64,000 nt of DNA from Neopestalotiopsis rosae (taxonomy: Eukaryota > Ascomycota > Sordariomycetes > Amphisphaeriales > Sporocadaceae), in NCBI GenBank assembly GCA_023078685.1, contig JALGAS010000013.1:253001-317000 (forward strand), given 5' to 3'. Both the position numbers and the translations under genes were made by a program. Every line of letters begins with the position of its first letter. Within the stretch, counting starts at the first letter, position 1. Positions 25,601 to 39,167 of this stretch are shown one piece after another. The notes beneath the pieces are model-generated. The model was not told the DNA's origin, made no database searches, and was given only the letters and a program-made list of their open reading frames with translations.

Positions 25601-28600
25601 GCCCCATTCTAGTCCTGCTCCTCTAATCAACGGCCGAGCTGGGCAATAAGGCTGCTGTACTATGTAGCATGTGCTAAAGATAGGCCACTTCTCCACTTCT
25701 TCTTACTCGAAACAGCATGGTCAGCTTTTCTACCCTTGCGATCGTCCCGTCAAGCTATCTGAAAATCGACTTGGAACCTATCAAGCTAGATGCGTAGAGG
25801 CCATACTCAAAATGCGCCGTGTCTTGCTTATACCTACGAGTTTCTATACGCGAGCTTCCCCGCTCGACATACAGACAGCTTCTGGATCTGGTTGCCCCCC
25901 TCCTCGTTTCATAAGAAAGAGACAGGCCTATCATATTGATGTGATGGCGTTGACGAGCATGGGGATAGGGAAGCGTCCGCTCCGGCCTTGCCCTTGTCCA
26001 ACCATTCAGCGCTCTGCGAGACAAGCTTGTTTGCCATGCTAAACCCGTGGCGCACAAATATACGGCTTGATTGTTGTTCCCCTTCGAAATATTATGCCTC
26101 ATCTAGCAGCAGACTCGGAGCGTGAGCGGCACTCGCGCAACATCCCGAAAGATCCCCAAGATCTCACAAAAGGCTTAAATGTTCTTTCACGTAACGGCTT
26201 GCTCCTATCACAATCATGTCCCCGGAATCAATTTCACACCATAGGACCCTACACCGAGCTACTCATCTCAACTATTAGGCCGGCTAACGCATGTACATCT
26301 TCGACATGGGTCGGAATTCTGCACAATGTTCCCACGACAGGGTCTTGACAGCTACCTACGCCCTGGTTCAAAAGAACTTTGCTTCGCCACCCTCTCTACC
26401 TATAACCTGGGCGTTGCAATCATGACGCTCGAATATAGTCGTATGAAATTTGGAAAACACTTTGGTTCGGAACTAGTATGACACTAGTAGTGTATTCATC
26501 GATGGCACCAATGAGATACGCATACACGGACAAGTCACTCCAAGCACGCATAACCATTGAACATTGCCTTTAACACCGGGCATCCAAAGAGATCTTTCTC
26601 ACAAGCTCTGCGGTTTGAAAAGGAAAGATTGTGCTACCCAGCCGACGCAGTGCAAGGATTCCAATGCCAGGGTGCTGGATCTTCGAACTATGCAGCGCTG
26701 CAACTGTAGCCAGACCGGACGACGTCTGCTTCTTCAGGGATGAATCTGTAACGGCCCTACAGGTGTGGTATGCGGGCCGCTTCCCCTTTCTTAGCAACTT
26801 CCAGAAGCGAGAAAGCGCGGAACGCGGCTGTTCACGACCTTGCCAAGCTCTCCAAAGCATAGACCGTCCACAGCAAGCATGGTCGACTCCCAAATTGGAA
26901 CAGTAATCTTGTCCTACAGGTTATACCCAGCTCACGAGCATGGTTACGAACCTGTCGATAGATCTATGGGATAGATATGAAGTAAACGAGACTTGTGCCG
27001 GTGGATTTCTGCATTCGTACCAACCTCAGCTTGATCACGTCCCACCTCTTTCCTCTCACGTACCGTCGAAAACCCATCGAGAAAGGCACAAATCTTGAAC
27101 TTGCATCAGGGAAGAGGTTGCAGCTATCCCTGGCGATGGATCCGCTACCCGCGAGATGTGGCTTGCTTCAGACCATACGGTTCACAATTGGGCAACGGGA
27201 AGGAATCGGTTCTTCTAGTCATCTCGGCTGTTGAGGGTTTGCCATGCTAGGAAAGCGTGATCCCTAAGACCCTCATACTTCTGATACGGAAAACCCCCGA
27301 CCAGCCCCTTCTTCGGGTCCGAATAAATGTGAGAGCTGCCATTACCGCCATATTCACTACAACAGCCATGGAAGATATGTGTTGCAACTGCAACCTCTGA
27401 ATGTTCAGTTCGGTGCCGAAGAAGCTCTGTCATGTCTGTCATGTCTGCACAATTACTGTTGGATCCTCCTGGTAGCAACCTATTCAGTTCTTAGGGCCAA
27501 GTCAAGTGCGCTATTTGTATTTCGATTTAATGATGCTAACTGGGCGGCAAACCGACCGCACAGAGTGAGTGGTGTTTTTGGCAAGGTCGCCCAACCTGGC
27601 CACACCATCACCGCCTGTTGGGCCAATCAGCGGCCAGGGTATCGAATATGACTTCAGTATGTCTGCAGGCCGATATGCAAAGGCGCTCCTCCAACCAATC
27701 TGAGGCCGACACCCCGTGTCTCTCTTATTTGTCCCCTCTCAGCTGAGCATGAGATGCTCTCTCAACACACCACCATCAGTATCCCTGTTGCCACGAGCGC
27801 ATACGACTTGTGTAGCCAGCCCATCACAACAGCACACATACGGTGCAAATTCAGCCATATGCAGCCCTCAAACTGAAGGGCCTTATAGGCAAATAAGTCC
27901 TGCACAATGAGGAACAGGTCTGCTAATCTTACCCCATGCGACTGTTGTCGTTCCGCAAGGTTGTGCTGTTGCCAAACTCTACACGGTAGAGGGAAAGGCT
28001 TGGAAATGTCATGTAGGGGAAGCATGTTCCAAACCCATGCAGACATTATCACCCAATGACAACTCTTTTCATGCATACATTGTGCTGCACTCTTTTCCTC
28101 TCTTTCTGTCTCATTCTCCCATCACTGTGCCACCACACATACACAAACGAGACCAACCACACACTGAGGCATAAGCAGAGATGTCAGCAAATGGAAGATA
28201 CCCACCCACTAAAACATAGACGATATGTGCATCAATCCAGCCACTTGCATCTATACTTGACAACGTCTGCCACGTGCTTCCCCTCCCACTGCAACCTCGA
28301 TATACCTTTGTTTCATGTTATGTATCTGATTGCCCAAATTTCAATGCCTTCTTGCGGAACCAGCCTGATAGGTCCAGCCTTGGTCATTCAATGCAAGATC
28401 AGAGCGTCATAAATCATCATGCTTATTGGACTAGTTTGTACACTGATCCGACAAGTGACAAGGCGCCTGTTGGATTGCTATCTTATTCTCGGCCCTCACT
28501 GATCTTCCAGAAATATCATTCCGCCTTCTAATTTCTCAAACCAGCTCTAAATTTGGAACAAGCACGAGCTGAGGGAAAGTCACGCTCTGATCGGTCGCCT

Positions 28601-31058
28601 CGTATCTGAGCTGACGAGACTCACCCGGGATCTGGTGGGTCGCCTGAAACTTTGCGGCTGACCAGTGCTGCTTTCAAAGTGCGATACTCCATAATCGACC
28701 ATGGATATTGAAGACCTCGCGACAATGGTCGTCTACCTCCCTCGAATGGATATAGCTATTTGTAGAACATGAAGGTAATCATCAATCCCAACTCGTCTGG
28801 GCCGGTCCAGTTCGAACTTTTAGGACAATCAGGATGTCAGCCTCTGGATCGTAGCATTATGGCGATGTTTGGCCAGAATATGCTTCATCACCCTTGTCAC
28901 GCCTTTTCAACGCCTTTTCAACAACAGATATACGTATGAGGCTTTGCCAGAAGAAGATATGATTGTCCAATCGACGAGTCGGTACCCTTTTCCACGAACA
29001 AAAGTTGCTATACTCGGAAACGTGCCCCACCAATGACTGGCGGGCGGGACAAGGGTCGGGGCGATCACTTCCCGTTGTCTGTGCGGTGCGTCTTCTGGCC
29101 AGGTCGTGGTGCATCTCATGAGAAGTCGACTGGTACTACCTGTACGTTGTTGTCTCAAACGCTAAAGTTATGCAATTGGAACAAAAGCGGCTGGCAAAAT
29201 CAGGATTTGGACCGTTGTCTGCACACATACATACATCGTCACATCATAACGCCGTACCACGCGACTCTCAAAGCGCCAAAGCCGAAGGCCGTAAGCCTCT
29301 CTACCTATCCTGGACTTTTGGCAAAAGAACACACAGCCACGTCTCCGCATCCGATCTGATTTTGCATCCTGACCGTTGAGTGGTTTAGTCAGGGAAAATG
29401 ACGAACATTGAAGATGGCGTTGCACGTCCCGTGCAAGATAGGTCTGAAATCTTGCGATCGCCAGGGTCTCGATAGTGAGAGCCCATGAGAAGGAATAAAG
29501 ACCCGGTCACCCCAATTTGATGATGGCTGCTGCTGCCATGGCTATATCCGACGCTTGTCGCGCAACGTGGGCACAAAAATAGCAGCAGCAGCCTGTACGT
29601 ACGCCTTACCAAGCCTGGAATTCTACCTAAGCCGGTCCCTGCCATTTCATCAGCCAACGCCAGCAAGCAGGGAATGGGATTGGTGCTCCAAAAGCGACCG
29701 GCGGGGAAAGCCTCTGATGGGCTTGCAGGGCAAGGGGAAACGGGTAGAAGATCGCCGACCCCTTCATTCCCACGTGTCTTGTACTTTGGCGAACACAGAG
29801 CTCTTGTGCAGATAACGATCTCTAGACCTTGTCGTCGTCACATTCGTTCTACCTCTGCACACATACCCACGTTTGAGCCTCGAGTCTCATGTACCTGCTC
29901 TGCAGCCTCATCTGCTTGGCTCTTCTCGTTGCTGCATAAGGATCAAGTGTGCACACCCTACACATTCTGGAGTACACTTTGCAGAAGCCACGCGGTTTTC
30001 TATGTGCATGGCTGGTTAACACACCTACATAGTACAAGTCATTACGGAAACATCGAGTCGTTGGCCGAGATGCAGCAAGAGCTGCTTGAACCAAAAAAGA
30101 ACAACATGGATTGTGCATTCAATCTGGGGTTCCCAGAAGCAGCTTGCTGCACCGGAACCACGCCGATATCCAGCCATGGTGCTGGCAATGCCTATCAAGA
30201 ATGCAAGTTCGCAGACCGACCGACAGGCAATTCCTCCAAGACAGCCCAGTCCGTACTGACCGGCCAGCTAAACACACACAATATGCGGAGCTTCTTCCGG
30301 AATGCTACCGAGTCATGAGTATACTATGTAGATGAGTTCGTTGTATCCCGAGTCCTTTCGGGAACGCGATGATCCGGTCCTAACGAGGTCCACGCCGGGT
30401 ATGATGCAGCAAGCCAAAGCAGGGATCATGTTCAGACGACGCCGATATTTACACCAACCCACATGGATGCCTCGTGCCACGCGCATGCTGCTGCTGCTGC
30501 TGCTACCACTACCACTACATACTTTTCTGTCTCCGGGTTGTTCTATATTTTGGTCTTCCTTACCTAATTATGGCCCATATACGCGTCCGAGCCTAGGTCT
30601 TACTGTAAAAGCAGTACTCACACGTGGCCGAGACGGAAAGAGATTGGTGGTTGATTTGATAATTGGCCCCCTCTCCGCGTGGCTCTGTCTTATCTAGGAG
30701 CTGCACGTAATTCTTCGTTGCGAGCTGCAAGCGGAATCCTGGAGGACCAGGCACAAGAGATTCGAGCATGCAGCAAACATTTTGAAACAAAACCTCTCTG
30801 GGCTAGCTACCCCCACGGATTTGGCACTCGCTGACCATACAGAGGTGCTTCTCGAACAGGCCGGCGAAGACATGTTGCACCTGGTCACAGATTTTGCAGC
30901 TCTTTGGAATCCTCTCACCTTTCTATTTGCCCCTTCAGGGACCCTGCTGCCCGTAGCCTGCCTTGGAGATTTTGTGTACATACATGATACTGCAGTGTGC
31001 ATTGCATGCACGCAGGTGTTTATGGACTAGTCATGTATGCGGGATAGATATTGGAGCG

Positions 31059-31074
31059 AGAGAGAGAGAGAGAG
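31059..31074. repeat. GA dinucleotide repeat
   Basis: Eight perfect GA units. A CT tract (about 31739-31756) and a CA tract (31950-31964) lie within the next kilobase. Confidence 0.9.
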
Positions 31075-31738
31075 CAACGAACAAAAAGAGACCGAGACTC
31101 GTGGGCATGATCCATCCACACCAACAGCAACCCAGGACCCAAGTCAATGGATGATGTATCGCGTGGTAGCTTAAAAAAAAAGCCCAGCGTTGCATTCTAT
31201 ACGGAGCTCTGCTATTATCTATGTACTCTGTTTCTTTGGCTTGCTCACGTACACCATCTTTGCTCTCCTCCCCCAAACCAACCCAACCCCTCCTCGGCTT
31301 GACGTACCATTATATTCTTACCTAGTCTAATGCCTCCCATCCCAGTAAGCCATGTGCCTTACGACCGCAAAGGAAGAAAAAGGCCAAAAAGTGGATCTGG
31401 CCTTCCAAATATGTATCGTTTCATCCCCCGCCAACTTTTGCAGCGGGTCCAGAGCGAGGTTCAGGAATCTCCAAAGAGTTGTTGTGATGACTTGATCATG
31501 ACAACATGGGTTTTATGTGGACTTGCAAGTCAAGTAGGTAGTTTACAGGGTAGGTAGGCAGGTATGTACTATGTAGGGATTCTCGACGCACTCTCGTTTA
31601 GTCCCGCCTTCTCTATGGCCAGAGAGGTTTTGAGGCTACACCACAATTGGACAAACGTCACTGCAATGCCTTAGATTACCTATTTCCCCATATTAGAAAA
31701 ATAGCCCCATACATAATACACACAACATGGCTCTTTCC

Positions 31739-31756
31739 TTTCTCTCTCTCTCTCAC
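31739..31756. repeat. CT dinucleotide repeat
   Basis: Alternating CT over about 18 bases inside a pyrimidine-rich stretch. Confidence 0.8.
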
Positions 31757-31949
31757 TCTTCCTCTCTCCATTCCCCGTGCCGTAAATATCTATCTATAGA
31801 AATACAGACATGATGGAGAGATCCGCAATCACGTACATGTGCGAATGAGACAACCCTGACAAAAAACCGAGAGCCTGGGAAAGAAATTGACTTTTTTTTT
31901 TTCCCCCTCCATGAGCTTCTTGAATGGTATCGGAGCACACTCTGACACG

Positions 31950-31964
31950 CACACACACACACAC
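31950..31964. repeat. CA dinucleotide repeat
   Basis: Seven CA units followed by a short C run. Confidence 0.9.
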
Positions 31965-32122
31965 CCCTCCCTTGTCGAACCCTGAAGAAATATGTATTCG
32001 TTTACTTTTCTTTTTTATTTTTTCCTCTTTTTCTCTCTGTATCCTGTTCCTAGCTTTTTCCCCGCTCAGGAATGTGCATACATGTACATAGTATGTGCGT
32101 TCATTCCAGTACAAGGATTGAG

Positions 32123-32139
32123 CCCCCCCCCCCCCCCCC
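32123..32139. repeat. Poly-C tract (17 nt)
   Basis: An uninterrupted run of 17 C, equivalent to a G17 run on the minus strand. Its length may be uncertain because such runs are hard to sequence. Confidence 0.9.
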
Positions 32140-33373
32140 TTCCCGCATATGAACAGGGTAGCTCTTTGCTCTCTTGTGTACTATGTGAGAAGAAAGATAT
32201 TTTTAAACCATAACATCAAAAGCCATGCATGATTTTTCTGTTGTAGCATTCCGAACAAGAGCCCCATGTATGTCGGATTTTTCTTCTTCTTCTTTTTCTA
32301 CTTTGCAGCAAGGCTTTGGGGTTACAACGCAGCAAAACTGTTTTTCCTCCTCTCCTACCTACCTGACCTGCATTGAAACAATCCTAGTCAAATGCAACGG
32401 CAACGGGCAATAAACGGTATTTCCCGTCTGTGTCAGTGTGTTTAAGTTGATATGATTTGAATATCAGGACTCTTGTTACTCGCACGCCATCTTTCAGATC
32501 CTATGTAGTTGATACACACGCCCGTTGTTATCCATGACCATCTTGCCGTGACTTACACACATGATTACACAGTATAAATAAATGAGTGAAGGAAGTAAAA
32601 CATAGGAAACCCGGCAAGACCGTTGAGTGCACGGTTTGCGAAGACAAAGAGTAATGTGCATCTCTAATTATTGAGGCTGACACATTTACGAGGGCGGAAA
32701 AGACGAAGCGTGAGGCACATGCTTAGCAAAGACCTTTTGGAAGGATAATAAGACCTGACAAATTCCGAGAGCACAGAGCTCAGAGAAACAGTGGTTGTTG
32801 ATTTGCTGAGCGGGGGCGTCAGCTCTCTCAGCTCGTACTCGATACATTGATCCTGCGGCGGATCGTGAAAATTCGCGTCAGATTCCCTCTTCTCTCTTCC
32901 TTGTCCCTTTTCCTATTCTATCTCTCTCTTTCGGTATCGGGATTCCATCTTCTGCAGCGAGAGACCACTTACCCCATGATGAGATAACTACTCTCATGCA
33001 TACCTTACGGCGTCGCATGGCATGGCATAATCCCACGGGCTGCCAGGGGAAAGGCAAGGGGAGGGGGGCTTACCATTGATGCTCTGATGTGTGTCCTGAC
33101 AAGTAGTAGACATTGTACGTCTGTACTTGAGTAGCCTCGATCAAGGTGCTCAAAGTACCTCTATCGTCGCCCCTCGTCGGCCGTGTCTTTGTATCCCCTC
33201 TGTCATCTCCCTATACCTACACCGTGACCACCCCCCTGGCCAGGCAATGAAATCCGACTTGTCCATGTATCGTCGCCGATAGTAGGTAGGGTGATATTGC
33301 AGCTTGCGAAACACCGAGTACAGGAAGCTCAACGGTCTTGTTGCTGCACGTTGCTTCTCGTTTGCTATTTCCG

Positions 33374-36300
33374 TCAGCTTCTTCGTTTCTCTCCTGTCGT
33401 GAAGGTCGGCTTGTTGTTCTCTTGCATCTGTTGTAAAGACTCGATCGTCGTTGACAACACCACAAAAAAACAGAACTTTTGACTTTCATCCCCGGTGTCT
33501 GGTCTGGCCAATTGTACCGTCAGACACGTATAGGTGGGTGGATAAGAACCGCCTAGACTGTCTGGGTCTCCTCCTTCGCTTGCCACCTTGACAAACGCCT
33601 CCGCATCAAGTGACCAGAACGATACTTTGCACTTTGCCTCTCCTGATTGCTTGATCTCGTCCAGCCTGCCTAGCTCCCCGAGAAGTCCCAAAAGGTACTA
33701 TTTTGATTACATCCTGGGACCATTACCGTAATCGTTCTCGTGAAGAACTCCACCCCTCTACCTCGCCACTCTGTTCTTCAAGTTCCTGTGGCGATGACGG
33801 GTGAACCTGGTGGACCTGCATGATATACAGAATCTGAAACGGGGCTGACAGCCTCTCGCGAGGCACAAAGCCTCGAAAGGACAGAGATCTGTCAGGAGGA
33901 TTGATCGGAGTTGCCTCAGTCGTTCTCTCTATCATGATTGAGTTGCAAAGTGCAGCAATCAACTCAATGACTCGACACCTCCAGCCCCCAATGCTCACGC
34001 ATCACATTTTGATCGTGATACTTTGCGACACGCCACTCAACGCCATATCTGTCTCGCCCTGAACATGAAAATCTTGTCAGCGTAGAGGAATACATCCAAG
34101 AAACGAAGCTCGGAGCTTGATTGGCTGCGCAACGCGTCGTCGACCTCGTTTGTATCTGACTGAACGTCGGATATCTCGGTGAAGTCTGCCTCATTCTCAC
34201 CATTCGTACCAGTCCCGGCATGTATCAACCCTGGCATTCTAGACTTCTGTTTCGTCGCTTTCAATGTGACCATGCTCGTGACCGTATCCCGGAGTGATCA
34301 TTAAGTTTCCCTCTCCTGAATGAAGGGCTGAACCGCTCGGTCCGAGGCCTTCCGCGCGTATGGGTGGGGGGAGAGTTCCGATCTCGAAGCATCTGTTCCT
34401 GATTCCTACATAGTAGAGATACATTTCTGATCTGAATACAATGATAACAAGTACTTGTCATGCCTGATATCGATGCTGGGAGGATTCGCGGACCTGGTCA
34501 TATGGCTGAGATGCAGAAACAGGAGTTCGTGGGATCTTTGACGGACGATGCGGGGGACAGGCGTTTGTGCATGTTGAGTTGATAAGTTGAAACACTTTGG
34601 AAGCCCTTGAGTACAGCCCAGGCTCAGTTCTTGTTGAATCCGATGATGGAACGTTGCAGAGATTTGATTGCAACCTGCTCGTTCGGCGACTTGTGATTAC
34701 AAACCACCTCTATTTGCAAGCAACATCTTGCAACAAATGCCATGTGCAAGAAATGCAGTGTGACGATCGACCGATCTTGTTGTTGGCCTCTCATGACTAT
34801 CCAGAAGAATCTTACTGAGTTTCAACCGATCTCTTTTCATGGCTACTTTGTATATTCGCTGATCTAGACAGCTGGCGATGCCGTTCGTAACTGATCTTGG
34901 AGAAGAATTTGTCGATCGCTAGGTTACAGTGCATATTTGATGAAACTCTGGAGAGCGCTGGTAATGACATGGCAATGTAGTTTTTCCCAGGTCAGAAAGT
35001 ATTGTTTGTATCTGTGTCTCCAATTCAGACCCATAAACCTTGTGAGCATCTGGGGAGCTTCTATATTGCTTTCAACCAATTGTGAGAATGGGCTCAGTTG
35101 ACTTCCGTTAGACTCGTTAGGATACTTGAATCAGAAGCGCAGGTCAGTGGAAGCAAGAGCCTTTTCAAGCTTCAAGATATAGTTGTTGTCCTTGCCATTG
35201 CTTCCAGAGGGATTCGCGGGCTTAGTGATCTGCCCGTGTAATTTATTTTTGATAGTCTCGGGGGTCGGTGTGATTGTGTCGATTCACATGACCAAGACCA
35301 TCCATCCATTGACAGCGGTAATGCTGTTGATGATAGCAAAGGTGGTGACCGAGCCGATTGTAGTGCTATGGAAGACAGTATGTGCTCTCGTATTTACTGG
35401 CGGTTACATCTAAACATCGTGCGAGTGCGTTTTTGAAGTCTGTAGGCTACACAATTGCTGTTCTGCTTCAAGTCATCGTCAATCAGTGAGCCAGCGACAT
35501 CCTGGCCCAAGGCCGTTGAGTTGATTTCCAGCTGAAGTCCTCGGGATCTGGTTTGGATCATTTCGATCCGGAGGTCTCGTCAAAAGAAACGACCTTTTCG
35601 CCGGCGGCCAGACAGCTGATGGAACCAATGCTATCAAAATAAAGCATATAGAATATCGTTTGAGAGCCATGTGTAAGACTCGAATATCAGGATCATGCCC
35701 ATTTTAGTATTTCCAGTGGCGTCGATAGTTGATGTTCACATTTCAGACTTGTGACTACACTCGACAACACAGGACTGCAGAGATATCCACGTCATGCCAT
35801 ATGATGTCAATGAGCACACGGAAGGCAACATTTGATGAAAGCCTCCAAAGTCACTACCTGTGTAAGGAGGAAGAGCACCAGTTTATCAATTTCCTTCGAG
35901 ACCTTTGCATTCGAATGATCTCGTTCCCTAGTAACCTTGACAGTCGGAGAACAAGGAACAATAAAGGTCGTGTCAAGTGCTCTCAGAATCGGCTGATCAC
36001 TCTTCTCGTCAGGGGACGCTGGATAACAATACTTTTCTGTATTTCATGCCGATACTGTGACCAGCAAGCCATCGTAAATGGCTATGGTTCGACTCGAACT
36101 TCCAGATACATTGCGTGTTGAATACTTCTGGGCCATGCAGGTTCGTCTCCAACTCGTGCGGCGTATCATCGCAGTTGTGGCCGTTGTACACAATCATCCC
36201 GTGCTCCTGGGGATGATTGAGACTATGCTTCGCCATTGGAATAAGGAACGATCAAAATCGCACACAAATGAGAGTAATTCCAGTCGATAGAGGATTCGGT

Positions 36301-36960
36301 ATGTGGAGGTAAGCTTGATCAAGTCCATGCTCTGCTTGATCCGATATGGATCACAGTCTTGGTATTTTGTGCGAGCCGTGCCGTGTGGATAGGGCATGAT
36401 GAAGAATCTTGTTGCCCATCACCCTGTTCATATCGTCAAGAAGATCCAGTATCGGGTCGGGTCTGGTAGGGCAGGTGCATGTCTATCATCTCTATGCTGT
36501 TACTCCTTCGAGAAGCCCCAATGTGCCAGCAACTTTGGGCGCATTGACTGCGGCGATCGTGTAGAAGAGCACGAGGAAGAGCAGGCAGCTTTGACGACCA
36601 GATCGACGTAAACCTAGAACGATCTCAAGCTTTCTTGCATTGGGTGCAACATGCGTTACTGCTGACCGCCATAATCCGCTCCAAGACGCCTGCCTGCACC
36701 TTAACCCAATCGCTGTGCGTATAGATAGTGGGAAGCATCTTGACCATTAAATGGCAAGACGGTATGAAAGGAACTGAGACTTGATAGCACCAGAGCCGTT
36801 GAGTTTGAGGCTGAGTCTGACTCAAAGCATGCCTGGTAAATAAGAAATTCAATTGGAGCCGCACTCTTGTTTGTTTGTGTTTAGGTGGCTTCCCGCAGCG
36901 TTTTTGTTGGCTGGGAAAGAGCTGGTTCAATTTGCCATAACGCGAACCTGCTGCATAAAC
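33374..36960 (-). pseudogene. Possible decayed protein-coding gene
   Basis: On the minus strand, protein-like stretches follow one another but change frame or hit stops. The clearest block (35403-34924) is one frame of 160 codons broken only by TGA at 35286-35284 and 35133-35131. It includes a hydrophobic piece (HSTTIGSVTTFAIINSITAV), then ITPTPETIKNKLHGQITKPA and LVESNIEAPQMLTRFMGLNW. Upstream pieces include HGMIVYNGHNCDDTPHELET (about 36180) and SQTIFYMLYFDSIGSISCLA (about 35650). Downstream pieces include RCFEIGTLPPPIRAEGLGPS (about 34390) and a stretch near 33690-33470. No family was recognised. Stretches of this length arise by chance, so this is a hypothesis. A multi-exon gene or a spurious reading are the alternatives. 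Confidence 0.2.
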
Positions 36961-37610
36961 CATGAATAAATGCCCAACGCACCGTTACTCCCAAGGTACA
37001 GAGCACATCCACTACGCTTCGATGTGCGAATGCACATTGCCTACATCTACACCTCAAAATGGTCTTTGAAGAAGCGATATTTGGATAGTCAATGTGAGGC
37101 CATAAGGTACGATCAAAGAGGCGGCAAGAGCGGGTGACACCGCTTCTTCATTTTGGCATGAGACGAATCCCATGCGCAAGCTACAATGGAACTTGAAAGC
37201 TAGCAGACAAACTGAGAGTCGATTTCCAGTTCGCTACTCTCTGTAACATGACCCCACCAACGATCAGATGGACTGCTAAGCTTAAAGTACAAGAGACGCT
37301 TTACATGTGCACTTTCCCCGCAACTTGACAGTATTGGTCCATACGAATTGAGCTCAATCCACTCTTCGGACTTGCACATCACATTGATATATTGTGTAGA
37401 GATGAATGTGATACTGAGCACATATCCATTATAGTACGGCTACATAGATTGCTATCTGGGTAGTAGATAATGCGATCACACATGGGTACTGTAGCATCCA
37501 ACATGTCGAATCACTTATCGCGATCCACAGATATCTATCCTAGTGTTTCGCGACTCTCTCCAACACGTTCTTCTGCAATGACCCCGCGCTTGGATTTGGC
37601 AAGCAATAAC

Positions 37611-37631
37611 AGCAGCAGCAGCAGCAGCAGC
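37611..37631. repeat. AGC trinucleotide repeat (7 units)
   Basis: Seven AGC units. They lie in a plus-strand frame starting at an ATG (37470-37679, 69 residues, Ser-rich) that would read them as poly-Ser. The frame has no other support. Confidence 0.9.
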
Positions 37632-38684
37632 AATCTTCCGGCAGGTACGCATCAGTCAATGCATTCAGCGCCGGGTTAAACGAAATAGTTGCCTCTGCAA
37701 CATGCGCAGCCTGAGCTCTGGTTGTGCTCGGTTACCGCTTGGGATTATGTCAGAACCTGATCTGGTGATCTACCTAGTCAATTATTGTAATACCGCTGGT
37801 CAGTTGCAAGCACTATCACCAGTCGTCGTCGTCACCTGAGCAGCTGAACGCGACCTCGATAAGGGAACCGACCACCCGTCTGTTTGCCCCTCCTTCCCAT
37901 CCCGGCCAACGTGGTGAATGGTCCGCTGGTGAAAGGCCGTCTTTTTCTTTCCAGGTTGCGACTCAGACAGCCGTCGTTGATTGCTTTTGTTTTTGTTTTG
38001 CTTCATTTCATTGACTCACTTGCTGTCATTGTCGTCTTCATCGCCGCCGTCGACGTCCTTCTTCGGCCATATCCATTTTGACATATTAAATTGACTCGCA
38101 ACAGCGCTTCCAGCATCTCCAGCACGATTAACCGGCCTTATAGTCAACAGTCATCAGCTGGACCTGCATAAGGACTCTGAACCTCAGCTAGCTTGACTTT
38201 TTTAGCTGCCAACCCAACCTAACCCCACCAGCCCACCAGCCAAAGTCGGTCTACACTGGCAGTCGCGTTTCCCTCAGGCGGACGTGGCTAAAATCAGTTG
38301 CATCATTCCAGGCCCAAACCGGCGCTTCCCATCATCGACGACGAGTCGGAATTGACTGCCTAGCACCACCTGGCCTCATTACAGAACTGACCTTGTTGGC
38401 TTCAATACAGGACAAACTGTCGCCTCAGCTTCCACTGTGAATTGCCATCTGTTCTGTATTGAGACGCTCTCTTATTTCTCGAGTCTCTCGTCTCTCCTAT
38501 ACAGATGAGAACCCCTCGAAAGCTACATTCTTGACAAGCTAGTCAAAAGAAACCTTGCAGGCAGTCCACACCAGGCGCATCAATACCTTCTCTGTCGCAT
38601 TCATCCCCAAAAAAACGAGTCTGGGCACTGTCGCAAGAGCCAGTATCACGAAACAACCATACAACGTCCCAAAAATTAGGCAAG

Positions 38685-39167
38685 ATGGCAACCTTTTTCG
38701 AAGAAATGTGGAATTCTATTTTCACCCCGGGCACCACACCCACCCTGCTGATCGCGACCAACGTTACCTTTGCCGCATTGCAGCTGGTCCTCTTTGGCTT
38801 GCTCCTCGCGACATACAGCATCCATTTTGTGGTTCTGTCATTCATCAGTGGAGGACTTTGGGCTGCGATTAACTGGTTTGCGACCGAGCTGAAGAAGGAG
38901 CAGGCCAAGGAAGCCGACAGAAAGGCGCAAGAGGAGGCAATGGCGAGACAGAATGCCGATGACAGTGACGACACAGAGGTAGAGACGACACAATCCAAGT
39001 CAAAGGCGTCAATCGCTCCCATTACGGCCAGCAAAGAGGTGGAAGTGATTAAGCCGCAAGGCGAGCTGAAGCAAAGACTGGATACCACGCCTGGGTACAA
39101 GTCAGGCGTGAGCACCGAGGATGAATGGGAGAAAGTTTCCGAGAACGAGATGGACAAGGACAAATGA
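38685..39167 (+). CDS. PKR1: V-type ATPase assembly factor Pkr1
   Basis: A single-exon gene of 160 residues. Pkr1 is an endoplasmic reticulum membrane protein that helps assemble the V0 sector of the vacuolar proton ATPase. The N-terminal half matches the family closely: FFEEMWNSIFTPGTTPTLL, then two hydrophobic segments near residues 22-45 and 48-63 (FAALQLVLFGLLLATYSIHF and VVLSFISGGLWAAINWF). The tail from about residue 68 is charged and probably cytosolic; it is longer than in budding yeast, as is usual in filamentous fungi. The first ATG is immediately followed by conserved sequence, which supports the start. SMD1 follows 502 bp downstream on the same strand. A 206-codon frame on the opposite strand is a shadow of this gene. 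Confidence 0.93.
   Translation: MATFFEEMWNSIFTPGTTPTLLIATNVTFAALQLVLFGLLLATYSIHFVVLSFISGGLWAAINWFATELKKEQAKEADRKAQEEAMARQNADDSDDTEVETTQSKSKASIAPITASKEVEVIKPQGELKQRLDTTPGYKSGVSTEDEWEKVSENEMDKDK

Larger units (their letters stand above)
19814..38684. other. 19-kb gene-poor region
   Basis: This is the largest gap between confirmed genes. The first one to two kilobases should contain the promoter and leader of the C2H2 gene, and the last few hundred bases those of PKR1. In between are a 36-nt A tract, a 17-nt C tract, CA, GA, CT and AGC microsatellites, and a possible decayed gene on the minus strand near 33.4-37 kb. Base composition is not extremely AT-rich, so heavy repeat-induced point mutation is not evident. 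No transposase, reverse transcriptase or terminal repeat was seen. Confidence 0.55.

Noticed and set aside
29674..30318. 214-codon plus-strand ORF
   Set aside because: It starts with ATG but has no domain, no splice signals and natural-looking competing frames; the length is within chance for 64 kb.
20000..38000. Repeat-induced point mutation or a transposon island explaining the gene desert
   Set aside because: The sequence is not strongly AT-rich, and no terminal repeats, integrase, reverse transcriptase or transposase motifs were recognised by eye.
38543..39163. 206-codon minus-strand ORF
   Set aside because: It is the shadow of PKR1, whose plus-strand protein is a clear family member.
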